Below, one piece after another: positions 7,374 to 16,011 of a stretch of DNA of 37,445 nt. The position numbers and the translations under genes are program-made. The stretch spans positions 1 through 37,445 of the forward strand of contig CAMWJV010000019.1 in assembly GCA_947174665.1 (NCBI GenBank), written 5' to 3'. Source of the DNA: an uncultured Lachnospiraceae bacterium (GTDB lineage Bacteria; Bacillota; Clostridia; Lachnospirales; Lachnospiraceae). Within the stretch, counting starts at the first letter, position 1, and each line of letters starts with the position of its first letter. The notes under the pieces were generated by a model that had not been told where the DNA came from, did not search any database, and worked only from the letters and a program-made list of their open reading frames with translations.

Positions 7374-9161
7374 CTAAAATTTCCTGAAACGCTCATACCT
7401 CTCTGCGGCTATAGCATCGCCGTCCATGCCCCGGTACCGCTCCAGAAATTCCTTTAACTGTTCCTTGATATATCCGGCGATGGCCTCAACGGTATTTTCA
7501 TCCGCGCCGCCGAACTCAGGTATGATTTTCTCCGTTACCTGCAGCTCCTTCAAATCCTGAGCCGTGATGTGCATCACCTCGCTGGCTTCCTTCGCTCTGG
7601 AAGAATCCTTCCATAAAATGGATGCAAACCCTTCCGGTGAAAGAATGGAATAGGTGGCATTCTCCAGCATCCAGACCTCATTGCCCACTGCCGTTGCAAG
7701 CGCACCGCCGCTTCCGCCTTCCCCGATGAAAATGCACAGTACCGGCACCTTCAGAGCGGACATCTCGCACAGGTTCCTTGCAATCGCTTCTCCCTGTCCT
7801 CTCTCCTCCGCCTCAATACCGCAGAACGCTCCTGATGTATTGATAAAGCTGACAATGGGGCGGTTAAACTTCTCCGCCTGCTTCATGAGGCGAAGGGCCT
7901 TGCGGTATCCCTCCGGCATAGGCATACCGAAATTCCGCTCCTGACACTCTTTGATGTTTTTCCCCTTGTGCTCCGCAATGACCGTCACCGGCTGGCCATC
8001 CAGAAAAGCAATGCCGCCCACTATGGCAGGGTCATCCCTGAAGGCCCTGTCGCCATGAGCCTCCACAAAGTAATCGAAGATATGCTCCATATAATCCAGA
8101 GCCTGGGGACGCTCCACCTTCCGGGCCGCCTTCACTTTTTCCCAGGCTCCCTTCGGGCGCACCTTCCACTCCTGTTCTTTCAAAATCTCACTCAGTACAA
8201 ACCGGGATTCCTTTCCCGATGTAAAATTTGCAAATTCCTTTTCCCTGCACTGATGCGACTTCACCAGGAAATAAATTGTCTTCTTCAGATTCTCCCGCTT
8301 TACAATACCGTCAATGATGCCGTGGGATTCCAGAAACTCCGCAGTCTGGAAGCCCTCAGGCAGATCCTGCCCGATGGTCTGCTTGATGACTCTGGGACCC
8401 GCAAACCCGATCAGAGCTCCCGGCTCCGCCATGATCACATCTCCCAGCATGGCAAAGCTTGCCGTCACGCCTCCAGTGGTGGGATCTGTGAGCACGGTAC
8501 AGTAAAGCAGCCCCGCTTCACCCAGCTTTTTGATCGCCGCAGCGGTCTTTGCCATCTGCATGAGAGAGATGATACCCTCCTGCATCCTGGCGCCGCCGGA
8601 GCAGCAGAACAAAAATACAGGCAGTTTCTCCTCCGCCGCACGCTCAATGGCAGCGGTGATCTTTTCACCAACCGTATGTCCCATGCTGGCCATAAGGAAT
8701 CGGGCATCACAGATACCCAGCATGATGTCCTCGCCGAACACCTTACAACGCCCCACTGTCACCGCCTCGTCCAGGCCGGTCTTCTCCCTCGCCTCCGCCA
8801 GCTTCTCCTCATAGCCCTCATAAGCAAGAGGATTGCGGACAGGGAAATCCGTAAACCAGGGTTCAAAGGTATGCGGATCGGCAACCATGCGGATTCTGTT
8901 GTGTACCTTTACCCGGAAATATCCTTCACACTCATAGCATATATACTTCTTCTTAACGACCCGCTCCCTGTCCACGCTCTTTCCGCACTTCGGACACCGG
9001 ATCATGACCACCTCTTTGACCTGCCCGGCAGTTTCCTGGGAAGCAGCCTCCTGTCCCTTTTCTCCGTCTTCACCAGGTGCTTCGGCAGTGTCCGGCTCAT
9101 TTATCCTGCTCAGTTTTTTTGCAAAAAACTCCGCTCTCTTCTGCTTCAGAATCCAATTCAT
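7374..9161 (-). CDS. accDA: Fused acetyl-CoA carboxylase carboxyltransferase beta-alpha (AccD-AccA)
   Basis: This is the carboxyltransferase component of acetyl-CoA carboxylase, which moves CO2 from carboxybiotin to acetyl-CoA to make malonyl-CoA. In one 595-residue chain it carries the beta subunit with its zinc ribbon (Cys56, Cys59, Cys75, Cys78; CPKCGK and CYEC) at about 50-310. The alpha subunit follows at about 335-595, with [20 protein letters not shown] and [14 protein letters not shown] charged linker at 20-48 precedes the zinc ribbon. In many bacteria these are two genes; the fusion is intact with no frameshift. The biotin carrier AccB and biotin carboxylase AccC are not encoded nearby. 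A GGAGG site lies seven bases before the ATG, overlapping the end of fabZ. Confidence 0.94.
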   Translation of the reverse strand: MNWILKQKRAEFFAKKLSRINEPDTAEAPGEDGEKGQEAASQETAGQVKEVVMIRCPKCGKSVDRERVVKKKYICYECEGYFRVKVHNRIRMVADPHTFEPWFTDFPVRNPLAYEGYEEKLAEAREKTGLDEAVTVGRCKVFGEDIMLGICDARFLMASMGHTVGEKITAAIERAAEEKLPVFLFCCSGGARMQEGIISLMQMAKTAAAIKKLGEAGLLYCTVLTDPTTGGVTASFAMLGDVIMAEPGALIGFAGPRVIKQTIGQDLPEGFQTAEFLESHGIIDGIVKRENLKKTIYFLVKSHQCREKEFANFTSGKESRFVLSEILKEQEWKVRPKGAWEKVKAARKVERPQALDYMEHIFDYFVEAHGDRAFRDDPAIVGGIAFLDGQPVTVIAEHKGKNIKECQERNFGMPMPEGYRKALRLMKQAEKFNRPIVSFINTSGAFCGIEAEERGQGEAIARNLCEMSALKVPVLCIFIGEGGSGGALATAVGNEVWMLENATYSILSPEGFASILWKDSSRAKEASEVMHITAQDLKELQVTEKIIPEFGGADENTVEAIAGYIKEQLKEFLERYRGMDGDAIAAERYERFRKF

Positions 9162-9173
9162 ATGCTTGCCTCC

Positions 9174-9602
9174 TTACCCAATAGCAAAGGTCAGCTCCCC
9201 CCGGGCGGCAATCTTACCGTCCACTGTGGCAACAGCCTTCCCGACGCCCACAGGCCCTTTAACTTTAATAATCTCCATCTCCAGGGTCAGAACATCCCCC
9301 GGCACTACCTTCTGCTTGAACTTTACTCCGTCAATGCCTGCAAAATATGCAGTATGTCCCTTCCACTCGGGCTGGGAAAGAATTGCCACTGCCCCCACCT
9401 GGGCCAGTGCCTCTATAATAAGCACCCCCGGCATCACCGGATTGCCCGGAAAATGCCCCTGAAAATAGGGCTCGTTCATGCTGACGCACTTCTTCCCTAC
9501 CGCCCGCACACCGGGCTCCAGCTCCTCTATGGTATCTATCAGGAGGAAAGGATAACGGTGAGGAATGATTTCCATAATTTCTTTTGCAGTATACAATGAC
9601 AT
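9174..9602 (-). CDS. fabZ: 3-hydroxyacyl-ACP dehydratase FabZ
   Basis: This enzyme dehydrates (3R)-hydroxyacyl-ACP to trans-2-enoyl-ACP in chain elongation. It is a single hot-dog fold of 142 residues. The N-terminal [12 protein letters not shown] and the active-site segment [20 protein letters not shown] give catalytic His50 and Glu64. It lies 16 bases after fabF and 12 bases before accDA. In many Firmicute fab operons accB precedes fabZ and accC follows it; both are missing here. No fabA, fabM or fabN for unsaturated fatty-acid synthesis is visible. Confidence 0.96.
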   Translation of the reverse strand: MSLYTAKEIMEIIPHRYPFLLIDTIEELEPGVRAVGKKCVSMNEPYFQGHFPGNPVMPGVLIIEALAQVGAVAILSQPEWKGHTAYFAGIDGVKFKQKVVPGDVLTLEMEIIKVKGPVGVGKAVATVDGKIAARGELTFAIG

Positions 9603-9618
9603 ACCTGTATTCTCCCTT

Positions 9619-10854
9619 CTACATACCCTTACACTTACCGATCAGGATGCTGGTATTGTGTCCGCCAAAGCCCAGGGAATTGCTGAGGGCATAAGGCACC
9701 TCCTCCTGAAAGCTCTCTTTGCAGTAATTCAGATCCATCTCCTCATCGGACTCCCGCAGTCCCACTGTTCTGTGGATAAAGCCCTCCTGCAGTTCCTTGA
9801 CGCAGGCAATGAACTCCACGGCACCCGCAGCCCCCAGAAGATGTCCTATCATGGACTTGGTGGAGTTTATCTTCAGCTTCTTCGCATGCTCCCCAAAGGC
9901 AAGCTTGATTGCCCTGGTCTCAAAAAGATCGTTATGGTGAGTTGCTGTGCCATGTGCATTAATGTAGGTCAGTTCCTCCGGCGCAACGCCGCCGTCCTCC
10001 AGGGCGCCCAACATGGCTCTCGCCGCTCCCGCCCCGTCTTCCGCGGGGGAAGTGATGTGATAAGCATCCGACGAACAGCCGTAACCCAGCACCTCTGCAT
10101 AGATGTGCGCACCTCGTTTTCTGGCATGCTCCAATTCCTCCAGAACCACAACGCCTGCACCCTCTCCCATGACGAAACCGCTCCTGTCTTTATCAAAGGG
10201 AATGGAACATCTCTCCGGATCAGTACTGTCCGAAAGGGCTGTCAGCGCTGTAAATCCGGCTATCCCTACAGGCGTCACTGCGCCTTCCGTGCCTCCTGCC
10301 ACCATCACATCCGCATCGCCATACTGAATCGCACGAAAGGCCTCGCCGATGGAATTGGTTCCCGTAGCGCATGCCGTTACCACATTCAGACTCTTGCCTT
10401 TCAGTCCGAACATAATGCTGACATTCCCCGCCGCCATGTTGGAAATCATGAGAGGCACAAACAAAGGACCAACCCTGGAAGGTCCCTTCTCTATAAGCCT
10501 GCAGTGCTCTCTCTCTATGGCCTGAAGGCTTCCGGTTCCGCTGCCGATGGAACAGCCTGCCCTCCAGGGATTCTCTTTCTCCATGTCCAGCTCTGCGTCC
10601 CTGATTGCCTCACCGGCAGCTGCAACGGCATACTGACAGAACAGCTCCATACGCCTCGCCGCCTTTTTGTCCATATATTTCTCAGGCTCGAAATCCTTCA
10701 CCTCCGCCGCCATCTTACATTTGTAATCAGCCGCATCGAACTTGGTGATAGGAGCAAATCCGATCTTTCCCTGCTTTACGCTCTCCCAGAAGTCTTCCAC
10801 GCTGTTGCCGATGGGTGTCACGGCACCCATTCCCGTCACAACTACTCTCCTCAT
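9619..10854 (-). CDS. fabF: 3-oxoacyl-ACP synthase II (FabF)
   Basis: This is the elongating ketosynthase that condenses acyl-ACP with malonyl-ACP. The Cys-His-His set is present: Cys162 in [14 protein letters not shown], His301 in [11 protein letters not shown] and His338 in [15 protein letters not shown], with Lys333 just before. I chose the ATG at 10854, giving [16 protein letters not shown], because AAGGA lies about eight bases upstream and this is the usual FabF start. An ATG six bases earlier would sit almost on the ribosome site. An 18-bp perfect palindrome and a larger structured element separate it from fabG, giving the longest gap within the fab genes and possibly RNA-level control. 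Confidence 0.95.
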   Translation of the reverse strand: MRRVVVTGMGAVTPIGNSVEDFWESVKQGKIGFAPITKFDAADYKCKMAAEVKDFEPEKYMDKKAARRMELFCQYAVAAAGEAIRDAELDMEKENPWRAGCSIGSGTGSLQAIEREHCRLIEKGPSRVGPLFVPLMISNMAAGNVSIMFGLKGKSLNVVTACATGTNSIGEAFRAIQYGDADVMVAGGTEGAVTPVGIAGFTALTALSDSTDPERCSIPFDKDRSGFVMGEGAGVVVLEELEHARKRGAHIYAEVLGYGCSSDAYHITSPAEDGAGAARAMLGALEDGGVAPEELTYINAHGTATHHNDLFETRAIKLAFGEHAKKLKINSTKSMIGHLLGAAGAVEFIACVKELQEGFIHRTVGLRESDEEMDLNYCKESFQEEVPYALSNSLGFGGHNTSILIGKCKGM

Positions 10855-10868
10855 TTCCATCTTCCTTT

Positions 10869-10886
10869 CTGTATCATATGATACAG
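10869..10886. promoter_or_regulatory. 18-bp perfect palindrome beside the fabF ribosome site
   Basis: CTGTATCATATGATACAG is a perfect palindrome ending 14 bases before the fabF ATG and touching its Shine-Dalgarno sequence. Its last four bases are shared with the neighbouring structured element. It could be a protein-binding site or an RNA hairpin; its function is not known. Confidence 0.4.
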
Positions 10887-10958
10887 TTCACACCCGCGCC
10901 ATTCGCAAGAGGGGCCTCGGCCCCCTCTTTACGCACCTTCGGCTGGCGTGTGAACTGT
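10883..10958 (-). repeat. Structured inverted-repeat element (copy 1), fabG-fabF intergenic
   Basis: ACAGTTCACAC (10883-10893) and GTGTGAACTGT (10948-10958) form a perfect 11-bp outer stem around 54 bases. These contain an inner hairpin, AAGAGGGGCC (10907-10916) with GGCCCCCTCTT (10919-10929). Next to the inner stem is CCATTCGCAA (10899-10908), followed after the hairpin by CTTTAC. The same 10-mer, layout and CTTTAC recur in the element at 28727-28799. Both copies are read in the same sense relative to their downstream genes. Confidence 0.6.
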
Positions 10959-10963
10959 AAATG

Positions 10964-11722
10964 TCATATGGCCATGCCGCCATCCACGCAGATCACCTGG
11001 CCTGTAATGTAGTCCGAACCGCTCCCCGCCAGAAATGCAACTGCCGATGCGATCTCCTCCGGCAGGCCCATTCTTCCCATAGGAATGGTTCCAACGGCTG
11101 CTTCCCTTGTCTTCTCCGGCATGGCATTTGTCATCTCCGTATCAATGAATCCGGGTGCCACTGCATTGACGCAGATACCGCGGCTTGCAAGCTCTCTCGC
11201 AACACTCTTCGTGAGGCCGATCAGTCCCGCCTTGGAAGCGGAATAGTTTGCCTGCCCCGCATTTCCCAAAACGCCGGAGACAGAAGAAATATTGATGATC
11301 TTTCCACTGCGCTGCTTGAGAAAATAACGTGAAAGATGCCGGATAGTATTGAATGCCCCCTTCAGATTCGTATTCAGCACACTGTCATACTCCTCCTCCG
11401 ACATGCGCATGATCAGATTATCCCGGGCAATTCCTGCATTATTCACCAGAATATCCACCTTTTTATACTTCCCGATAACCTCTTCCACCATCTTTCCGCA
11501 GGCCTCGTAATCCGCCACATTACAACAGACGGCCTCGGCGCTTCCGCCCAGACCTTCTATCTGCTCTGCTACTTCCCGGGCTCTGTCCGCTGAACCGTTA
11601 TAATTGACCAGCACTATGGCTCCCAGCGAACCCAGCTTCAGCGCGATGGCCCGCCCGATTCCGCGGCTTGCGCCGGTAACCAGCGCAACCTTTCCACTCA
11701 ATTCTTTTTCCCCTGTCTCCAT
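10964..11722 (-). CDS. fabG: 3-oxoacyl-ACP reductase FabG
   Basis: This is an NADPH-dependent short-chain dehydrogenase that reduces 3-oxoacyl-ACP to (3R)-hydroxyacyl-ACP. It shows the nucleotide-binding TGASRGIGRAIA, the NNAG motif, the Ser-Tyr-Lys active site in NISSVSGVLGNAGQANYSAS followed by KAG, and a C-terminal YITGQVICVDGGMAI. Three in-frame ATGs are close together (11734, 11728, 11722). I prefer 11722 because GAGG lies six bases before it, while the first ATG sits nearly on its own possible ribosome site. The N-terminal choice changes only four residues. It follows fabD by about 55 bases. Confidence 0.95.
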   Translation of the reverse strand: METGEKELSGKVALVTGASRGIGRAIALKLGSLGAIVLVNYNGSADRAREVAEQIEGLGGSAEAVCCNVADYEACGKMVEEVIGKYKKVDILVNNAGIARDNLIMRMSEEEYDSVLNTNLKGAFNTIRHLSRYFLKQRSGKIINISSVSGVLGNAGQANYSASKAGLIGLTKSVARELASRGICVNAVAPGFIDTEMTNAMPEKTREAAVGTIPMGRMGLPEEIASAVAFLAGSGSDYITGQVICVDGGMAI

Positions 11723-11777
11723 ATTCATCCTCATGCCTTTCTGCAGCCCCTCTGTACATGAACTGATATATTAAAGT

Positions 11778-12695
11778 TCACTCGTTCTCCAGAAGACTGT
11801 TCAAATCCTCCACCGTGGCTACATTTTTCATAGCCACATCTTTGTTGATCTTCCGCACAAATCCGCTGAGGGTTTTGCCCGGCCCGATTTCAATAAAGGT
11901 ATCCACACCCGATTCTATCATCCGCTCCACGGTTTCACGCCACCGCACCGTACCCGAAACCTGTTTTGCCAGCAGCTCTCTGACTCTTCCCGAATCTGTC
12001 ACAGGAGCCGCCTCCACATTGCACAGATAAGGGATTTCCGGGTCATACACCACCACCTGCTTCAACTCCTCTGCCAGCTTCTCACCTGCACCGGCAAGCA
12101 GCTCGGAATGAAATGGTCCGCTGACCTTCAAGGGCACGCATCTCTTTGCCCCCGCTTCCTGCAGCTTTTGCGACGCCTCCTGCACTGCCTTTTCCTCGCC
12201 GGTGATGACAATCTGCCCGGGGCAGTTATCGTTGGCAATGGAAACGATCCCCGGCGTCTCCTCGCAGATGCGCGCGATAACATCCGCATCCAGCCCCAGC
12301 ACTGCCGTCATTGCGCCACCCACCGGATAAGCCTCCTGCATGTAAATGCCTCGGCTCCGAATCAGCTTGAACAAATCCTTTAAATCCATAACCTTCGCCG
12401 CTGCCAGCGCCCCGTATTCGCCCAGGCTTAAACCCGCACAGCAGTCCGCTTTCAGACCCTTCTCCTCCAGCACCTTCAGGATCGCCACCTCGGTAGTCAG
12501 CATGGCAATCTGCGTATATTCGGTAATGTTCAGCTGCTCATTTTCCGTAAAGCAAAGCTGTGCCACATCCAATCCTGTGGCCTCCTGCGCCAGCTCATAT
12601 ACCTTCCGCGCCGTCTCAAAGGTATCATAAAAATCCTTTCCCATGCCGGAGTACTGCGCTCCCTGACCGGGAAAAACAAACGCCGTCTTACTCAT
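11778..12695 (-). CDS. fabD: Malonyl-CoA:ACP S-malonyltransferase FabD
   Basis: This enzyme transfers malonyl from CoA to acyl carrier protein. The 305-residue protein begins with AFVFPGQGAQYSGMG, the oxyanion-hole motif. It carries the nucleophile Ser90 in GLSLGEYGALAA, where most relatives have GHSLGE, and the catalytic His196 in VSGPFHSELL. The ATG overlaps the end of fabK by eight bases, which implies coupled translation. Confidence 0.96.
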   Translation of the reverse strand: MSKTAFVFPGQGAQYSGMGKDFYDTFETARKVYELAQEATGLDVAQLCFTENEQLNITEYTQIAMLTTEVAILKVLEEKGLKADCCAGLSLGEYGALAAAKVMDLKDLFKLIRSRGIYMQEAYPVGGAMTAVLGLDADVIARICEETPGIVSIANDNCPGQIVITGEEKAVQEASQKLQEAGAKRCVPLKVSGPFHSELLAGAGEKLAEELKQVVVYDPEIPYLCNVEAAPVTDSGRVRELLAKQVSGTVRWRETVERMIESGVDTFIEIGPGKTLSGFVRKINKDVAMKNVATVEDLNSLLENE

Positions 12696-13626
12696 AGCTC
12701 TTCCCTTTCCCCAGCAGTTCTTTTGCCTGCTCCATAATTTCGTCTATCATTTCCTTACAAGTCTGCTCCCGGCTAACCATACCGGCAATCTGGCCCGCCA
12801 TGACGGTTCCGTTAGTCACATCGCCCTCCATGACTGCCCTGCGGAGAGCTCCCAGACCAAGCTTTTCCAGCTCCTCAAAACTCGCCCCCTCTTTCTCCAG
12901 ACGCAGGTATTCCCTGGTCATGTGATTTCGAAGAGAGCGAACCGGATGGCCCGTACTCATTCCGGTAACCTCAGAGTCAATATCCTTTGCCTTGATCAGC
13001 TTTTCCTTATAATTCGGATGTACAATGGATTCCTTTGCCACCACGAACCGAGTGCCCATCTGGACGGCTTCCGCCCCCAGCATCAGCGCCGCCGCGAAGC
13101 CGCGCCCATCTCCGATTCCGCCTGCGGCAATCACGGGTATGCTGACTGCATCCACCACCTGAGGCACAAGAGCCATAGTCGTGAGCGAGCCAATGTGACC
13201 GCCGCTCTCCATGCCTTCCGCCACTACCGCATCAGCGCCCGCACGCTCCATCATTTTCGCCATGGCAGAACTCGCCACTACGGGAATGACTCTGATCCCG
13301 GCTTCTTTCCACATTGCCATATACTTTGCCGGATTTCCTGCGCCGGTAGTCACCACCTTGACGCCCTCCTCAACAATTACTTTGGCAATTTCATCCGCCT
13401 CCGGATTCATCAGCATAAGGTTCACGCCAAAGGGCTTGCCTGTCTGTTCTTTTGCCTTCCGGATCTCTTCCCTGACGAAAGCGGCCGGCGCGCCGCCGGC
13501 GCCGATCAGTCCCAGGCCTCCGGCCTCGGAAACTGCAGCTGCCAGCTTATGCTCCGCCACCCATGCCATCCCGCCCTGTATAATGGGATATTCGATTCCA
13601 AGAAGCTCCGTAATTCTCGTCTTCAT
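12688..13626 (-). CDS. fabK: FMN-dependent enoyl-ACP reductase II (FabK)
   Basis: This flavoprotein reduces trans-2-enoyl-ACP in the last step of each elongation cycle; it is an unrelated alternative to FabI and is insensitive to triclosan. The TIM-barrel motifs IEYPIIQGGMAWVA, SEAGGLGLIGAG, the central AEGMESGGHIGSLTT with His144, and VIAAGGIGDGRG are all present over 312 residues. Its ATG overlaps the acpP stop codon by one base (TAATG) and its end overlaps fabD by eight bases. FabK would be the only enoyl reductase in this cluster. Confidence 0.95.
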   Translation of the reverse strand: MKTRITELLGIEYPIIQGGMAWVAEHKLAAAVSEAGGLGLIGAGGAPAAFVREEIRKAKEQTGKPFGVNLMLMNPEADEIAKVIVEEGVKVVTTGAGNPAKYMAMWKEAGIRVIPVVASSAMAKMMERAGADAVVAEGMESGGHIGSLTTMALVPQVVDAVSIPVIAAGGIGDGRGFAAALMLGAEAVQMGTRFVVAKESIVHPNYKEKLIKAKDIDSEVTGMSTGHPVRSLRNHMTREYLRLEKEGASFEELEKLGLGALRRAVMEGDVTNGTVMAGQIAGMVSREQTCKEMIDEIMEQAKELLGKGKSYE

Positions 13627-13856
13627 TATGCAACACCCTTATCGCTCAGATAGTTCAGTACATCTCCAACGGTAACCAGTTTCTCCAGATCCTCGGAAGG
13701 AATCTCGATATCAAATTCCTCCTCAAGAGCCATAACCAGCTCGAACAGATCCAGTGAATCCGCGTTCAGATCATCCTTAAAACTGGTATCCTCCGTGATT
13801 TCAACACCTTCCGCATTCAGCTTTTCCTCGATTACTTCCTTTACCTTTTCAAACAT
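13626..13856 (-). CDS. acpP: Acyl carrier protein
   Basis: This is the carrier of growing acyl chains in fatty-acid synthesis. It is a small acidic 76-residue protein with the phosphopantetheine attachment motif [16 protein letters not shown], where Ser34 carries the prosthetic group. It is the first gene of the operon, with GAGGAG about six bases upstream of the ATG and a leader of roughly 100 bases that holds the operator array. No 4'-phosphopantetheinyl transferase gene is nearby. Confidence 0.97.
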   Translation of the reverse strand: MFEKVKEVIEEKLNAEGVEITEDTSFKDDLNADSLDLFELVMALEEEFDIEIPSEDLEKLVTVGDVLNYLSDKGVA

Positions 13857-13887
13857 GTCTTTCTCCTCTTTCTTTTCATAGTTTTGT

Positions 13888-13948
13888 TTACTACATCAAA
13901 TAGTTTGATTGTCTATTTGTTTGATAATCAAGTTATTTGACCCTCAAA
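13888..13948 (-). promoter_or_regulatory. Phased FabT-type operator array in the acpP leader
   Basis: TTTGA-N3-TCAAA-type sites occur at 13904-13916 (TTTGATTGTCTAT, weak right half), 13920-13932 (TTTGATAATCAAG) and 13936-13948 (TTTGACCCTCAAA). Their starts are exactly 16 bp apart. A fourth degenerate position at 13888-13900 has only the right half, TCAAA. The array starts just downstream of the predicted transcription start, so bound repressor would block initiation or early elongation. The distal marR gene is the likely regulator. Confidence 0.75.
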
Positions 13949-13960
13949 CTATTTATATGG

Positions 13961-13989
13961 ATAATACTACCAACAAATTACTTTGTCAA
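13961..13989 (-). promoter_or_regulatory. Promoter of the fatty-acid synthesis operon
   Basis: On the minus strand a consensus TTGACA (13984-13989) and TATTAT (13961-13966) are separated by 17 bases. Transcription should start near 13954, immediately upstream of the strongest operator. The -35 element abuts the terminator of the upstream chemoreceptor gene. Confidence 0.85.
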
Positions 13990-13990
13990 C

Positions 13991-14018
13991 AAAAAAATGG
14001 GGGACATTTCTGTCCCCC
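13991..14018 (-). terminator. Rho-independent terminator of the chemoreceptor gene
   Basis: On the minus strand GGGGGACA, loop GAAA, TGTCCCCC (13999-14018) is followed after one A by seven T residues (13991-13997). It lies 15 bases past the chemoreceptor stop codon and ends directly before the -35 box of the fab promoter. Confidence 0.88.
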
Positions 14019-14033
14019 GAAATCAACCGGATC

Positions 14034-15836
14034 TCAAATTTTAAACCACTTTACAATCTCATCCAGCTGCGTCGCACATTTTGCATTTTCTTCCGCCTTA
14101 TCTCCGGTATCGTTTGCATATCCCACCATATCGGTTGCCTTGTTAGCCACATCGTTGATGCTGATTGCTGCTTCATTCACAGTGGAGTTGATATCCTGTA
14201 TAGATTTTGTAATATCGGCAATGCTCTCCTCCAGTTCGGAGATAGAGCCGTTGATATTCTGCATGCTTCCGGAGAAATCTCTGGCATCCGAGCTGTACTC
14301 CTCACTGACCCGGATGAAGTTTTCATAATCCTTGATAACGGTTTCCTCCATGAAAGAAATCATCTGCAGCAGACATGTCTCCATGCTCTCCGCCGCATTC
14401 TTGACACCGGCCACAATGCTGGTAATATTGTTTGCCGTCTCAGTGGACTGAGAAGCCAGACTCCCTATCTCGCCCGCCACAACTGCAAATCCTCTTCCTG
14501 CTTCACCTGCTCTCGCCGCCTCAATGGATGCGTTCAGTGAAAGCAGTTCCGTCTGGCTGGCAATGGATGTAATTGCCTCTGTCAGCGCATTGATCTGCTC
14601 AATATCCTTTGCCTTCTCAATGGCAATATCAGATTCCTGCTTTACCTTCGAATAGATTTCCCTGGTCTTATGGTTTGCCTCCTGGCTGTCAGCCTTCAGC
14701 TTCTCCGCCTTTGTGATAATGCCCTCCGCATTCTGCTCGCCTTCCTTGGTCAGACTGCCGATTAGCTTTGCATTCTCGTTTATATGAGACATTCTCTCAT
14801 CAATAAGCTGGGTGGTGGCGGAGGTTTCCTCCATGCTGGCTGCAAGCTGCTGGCTGGTAGCGGAATTGTCGCAGGAAATGCTGTTCAGATTTTCCACAAT
14901 ACTCTTCAGACCACTTGCATTATCCGAAAGCTTCATCGCCGTAGCGGTGAGTTTATGTACCATACCCACCAGATTTCCTCTCATCGCTTCCAGAGACGAG
15001 CTCATAACCGCCGTCTCCCCTTTTCCCTTGGAGAGCAGCCTGCTGGCCCTGTTCTCCGTAAAGTCAAATCCCGCGTTCTGATCCACAACGCCGGTGAGCA
15101 TCTTGATAGGCCTTGCAATGCTTCTGGAGATCAATGCCCCGGCCAAAGCTATCACAATCAGGATTATCACCGAAACGATCGTACATCGGATGACAAAGTC
15201 ATTGACAGCGCTGAAAGCATCATTTTTATCCGCCGTCAGCACCAGAATTGCCTTGCCGTTTCTCATCACATAGTATGCAGCCAGCTTGTCAGTCCCTTTA
15301 TATTTATATTCCGTCACACCTGACTCCGGTACGATTCCCTTCTGCAGCTGCTTCACAATGCCGGAGATCACTTCATTCTCCACAGGCTGCCCCACCTTTG
15401 ATTCCGTGGGGTGCATCAGCATAATTCCGTCCGCCCCCACCACATACACATAACTGGAAGGCATACCCTCCAGCTTCACATGTCCATACAAGTTTTTCAG
15501 TCCTTCCGTTTGGGGCACCTCATTTCCTGAAGCATAGGCTGCCGTCTCCAGGTTTACCCCATAGGCATCCACCAAAGTCTGCATATCTCCCATAACGCGC
15601 TTTGTGAGCGACGCCTTGGACTGTTCCATGGCCAGCACCATCACACAGCTCACGCATATGATTGCCGTCAGCATCATGGCCGTCATCACTCTGGTCTGGA
15701 TACCCCGGAACATCCCAACCTTTTTCTTTTCGACAACCTTTTCCAGAATTTCATCCGCCTTTTCTTCCAAGGCCTTCGCATCAATGTTAAGATTCTGTCC
15801 AACTTTGTTTAAAAAATCATTCTTTTCAGTCGCCAT
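14034..15836 (-). CDS. Transmembrane methyl-accepting chemotaxis protein
   Basis: This is a chemoreceptor that should control a CheA/CheW array. The 600-residue protein has a cytoplasmic N-terminal tail of about 45 residues, TM1 (about 49-70), an extracellular Cache-like sensor (about 71-215, with [16 protein letters not shown]), TM2 (about 215-236), a HAMP region (about 237-290) and a long coiled-coil signalling domain. The hairpin tip reads [20 protein letters not shown]. The ATG at 15836 has AGGAGGGG four bases upstream; the open frame extends 14 residues further without a ribosome site. No other chemotaxis gene is present. It diverges from a c-di-GMP enzyme gene. Confidence 0.93.
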   Translation of the reverse strand: MATEKNDFLNKVGQNLNIDAKALEEKADEILEKVVEKKKVGMFRGIQTRVMTAMMLTAIICVSCVMVLAMEQSKASLTKRVMGDMQTLVDAYGVNLETAAYASGNEVPQTEGLKNLYGHVKLEGMPSSYVYVVGADGIMLMHPTESKVGQPVENEVISGIVKQLQKGIVPESGVTEYKYKGTDKLAAYYVMRNGKAILVLTADKNDAFSAVNDFVIRCTIVSVIILIVIALAGALISRSIARPIKMLTGVVDQNAGFDFTENRASRLLSKGKGETAVMSSSLEAMRGNLVGMVHKLTATAMKLSDNASGLKSIVENLNSISCDNSATSQQLAASMEETSATTQLIDERMSHINENAKLIGSLTKEGEQNAEGIITKAEKLKADSQEANHKTREIYSKVKQESDIAIEKAKDIEQINALTEAITSIASQTELLSLNASIEAARAGEAGRGFAVVAGEIGSLASQSTETANNITSIVAGVKNAAESMETCLLQMISFMEETVIKDYENFIRVSEEYSSDARDFSGSMQNINGSISELEESIADITKSIQDINSTVNEAAISINDVANKATDMVGYANDTGDKAEENAKCATQLDEIVKWFKI

Positions 15837-15869
15837 ACTGCCCCTCCTGTAAATTAAAATGACAGAAAC

Positions 15870-15898
15870 ATTATACAATATTTTTTTATATGTTTCAC
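15870..15898 (-). promoter_or_regulatory. Promoter of the transmembrane chemoreceptor gene
   Basis: On the minus strand GTGAAA (15893-15898) and a perfect TATAAT (15870-15875) are separated by 17 AT-rich bases, 34 bases before the start codon. Confidence 0.6.
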
Positions 15899-15929
15899 TA
15901 CTTTTTTTTACTTTTTGAGTCTTTTTGAC

Positions 15930-15958
15930 TTGTAAATCCAGTTATTTCCAAATATAAT
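15930..15958 (+). promoter_or_regulatory. Promoter of the GGDEF-EAL gene
   Basis: TTGTAA (15930-15935) and TATAAT (15953-15958) are separated by 17 bases, about 54 bases before the start codon. It is a housekeeping-type promoter in the short divergent region shared with the chemoreceptor gene. Confidence 0.6.
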
Positions 15959-16011
15959 TGTAATTAATTCACAGAAATCCCGTTATTCAGCATTTAAGGA
16001 AGGTGTTTATT

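Noticed and set aside
7968..9599. Long plus-strand open frame of 543 codons opposite accDA and fabZ
   Set aside because: It is antisense to clearly conserved genes, has no recognisable domain and follows their codon periodicity, so it is a shadow frame.
9565..10881. Plus-strand open frame of 438 codons opposite fabF
   Set aside because: It mirrors the coding frame of fabF, with a Cys/His/Arg-rich meaningless translation and no ribosome site.
13900..13950. FapR operator before acpP
   Set aside because: The repeats match TTTGA-N3-TCAAA of MarR/FabT type, not the longer FapR palindrome, and no fapR gene is seen.
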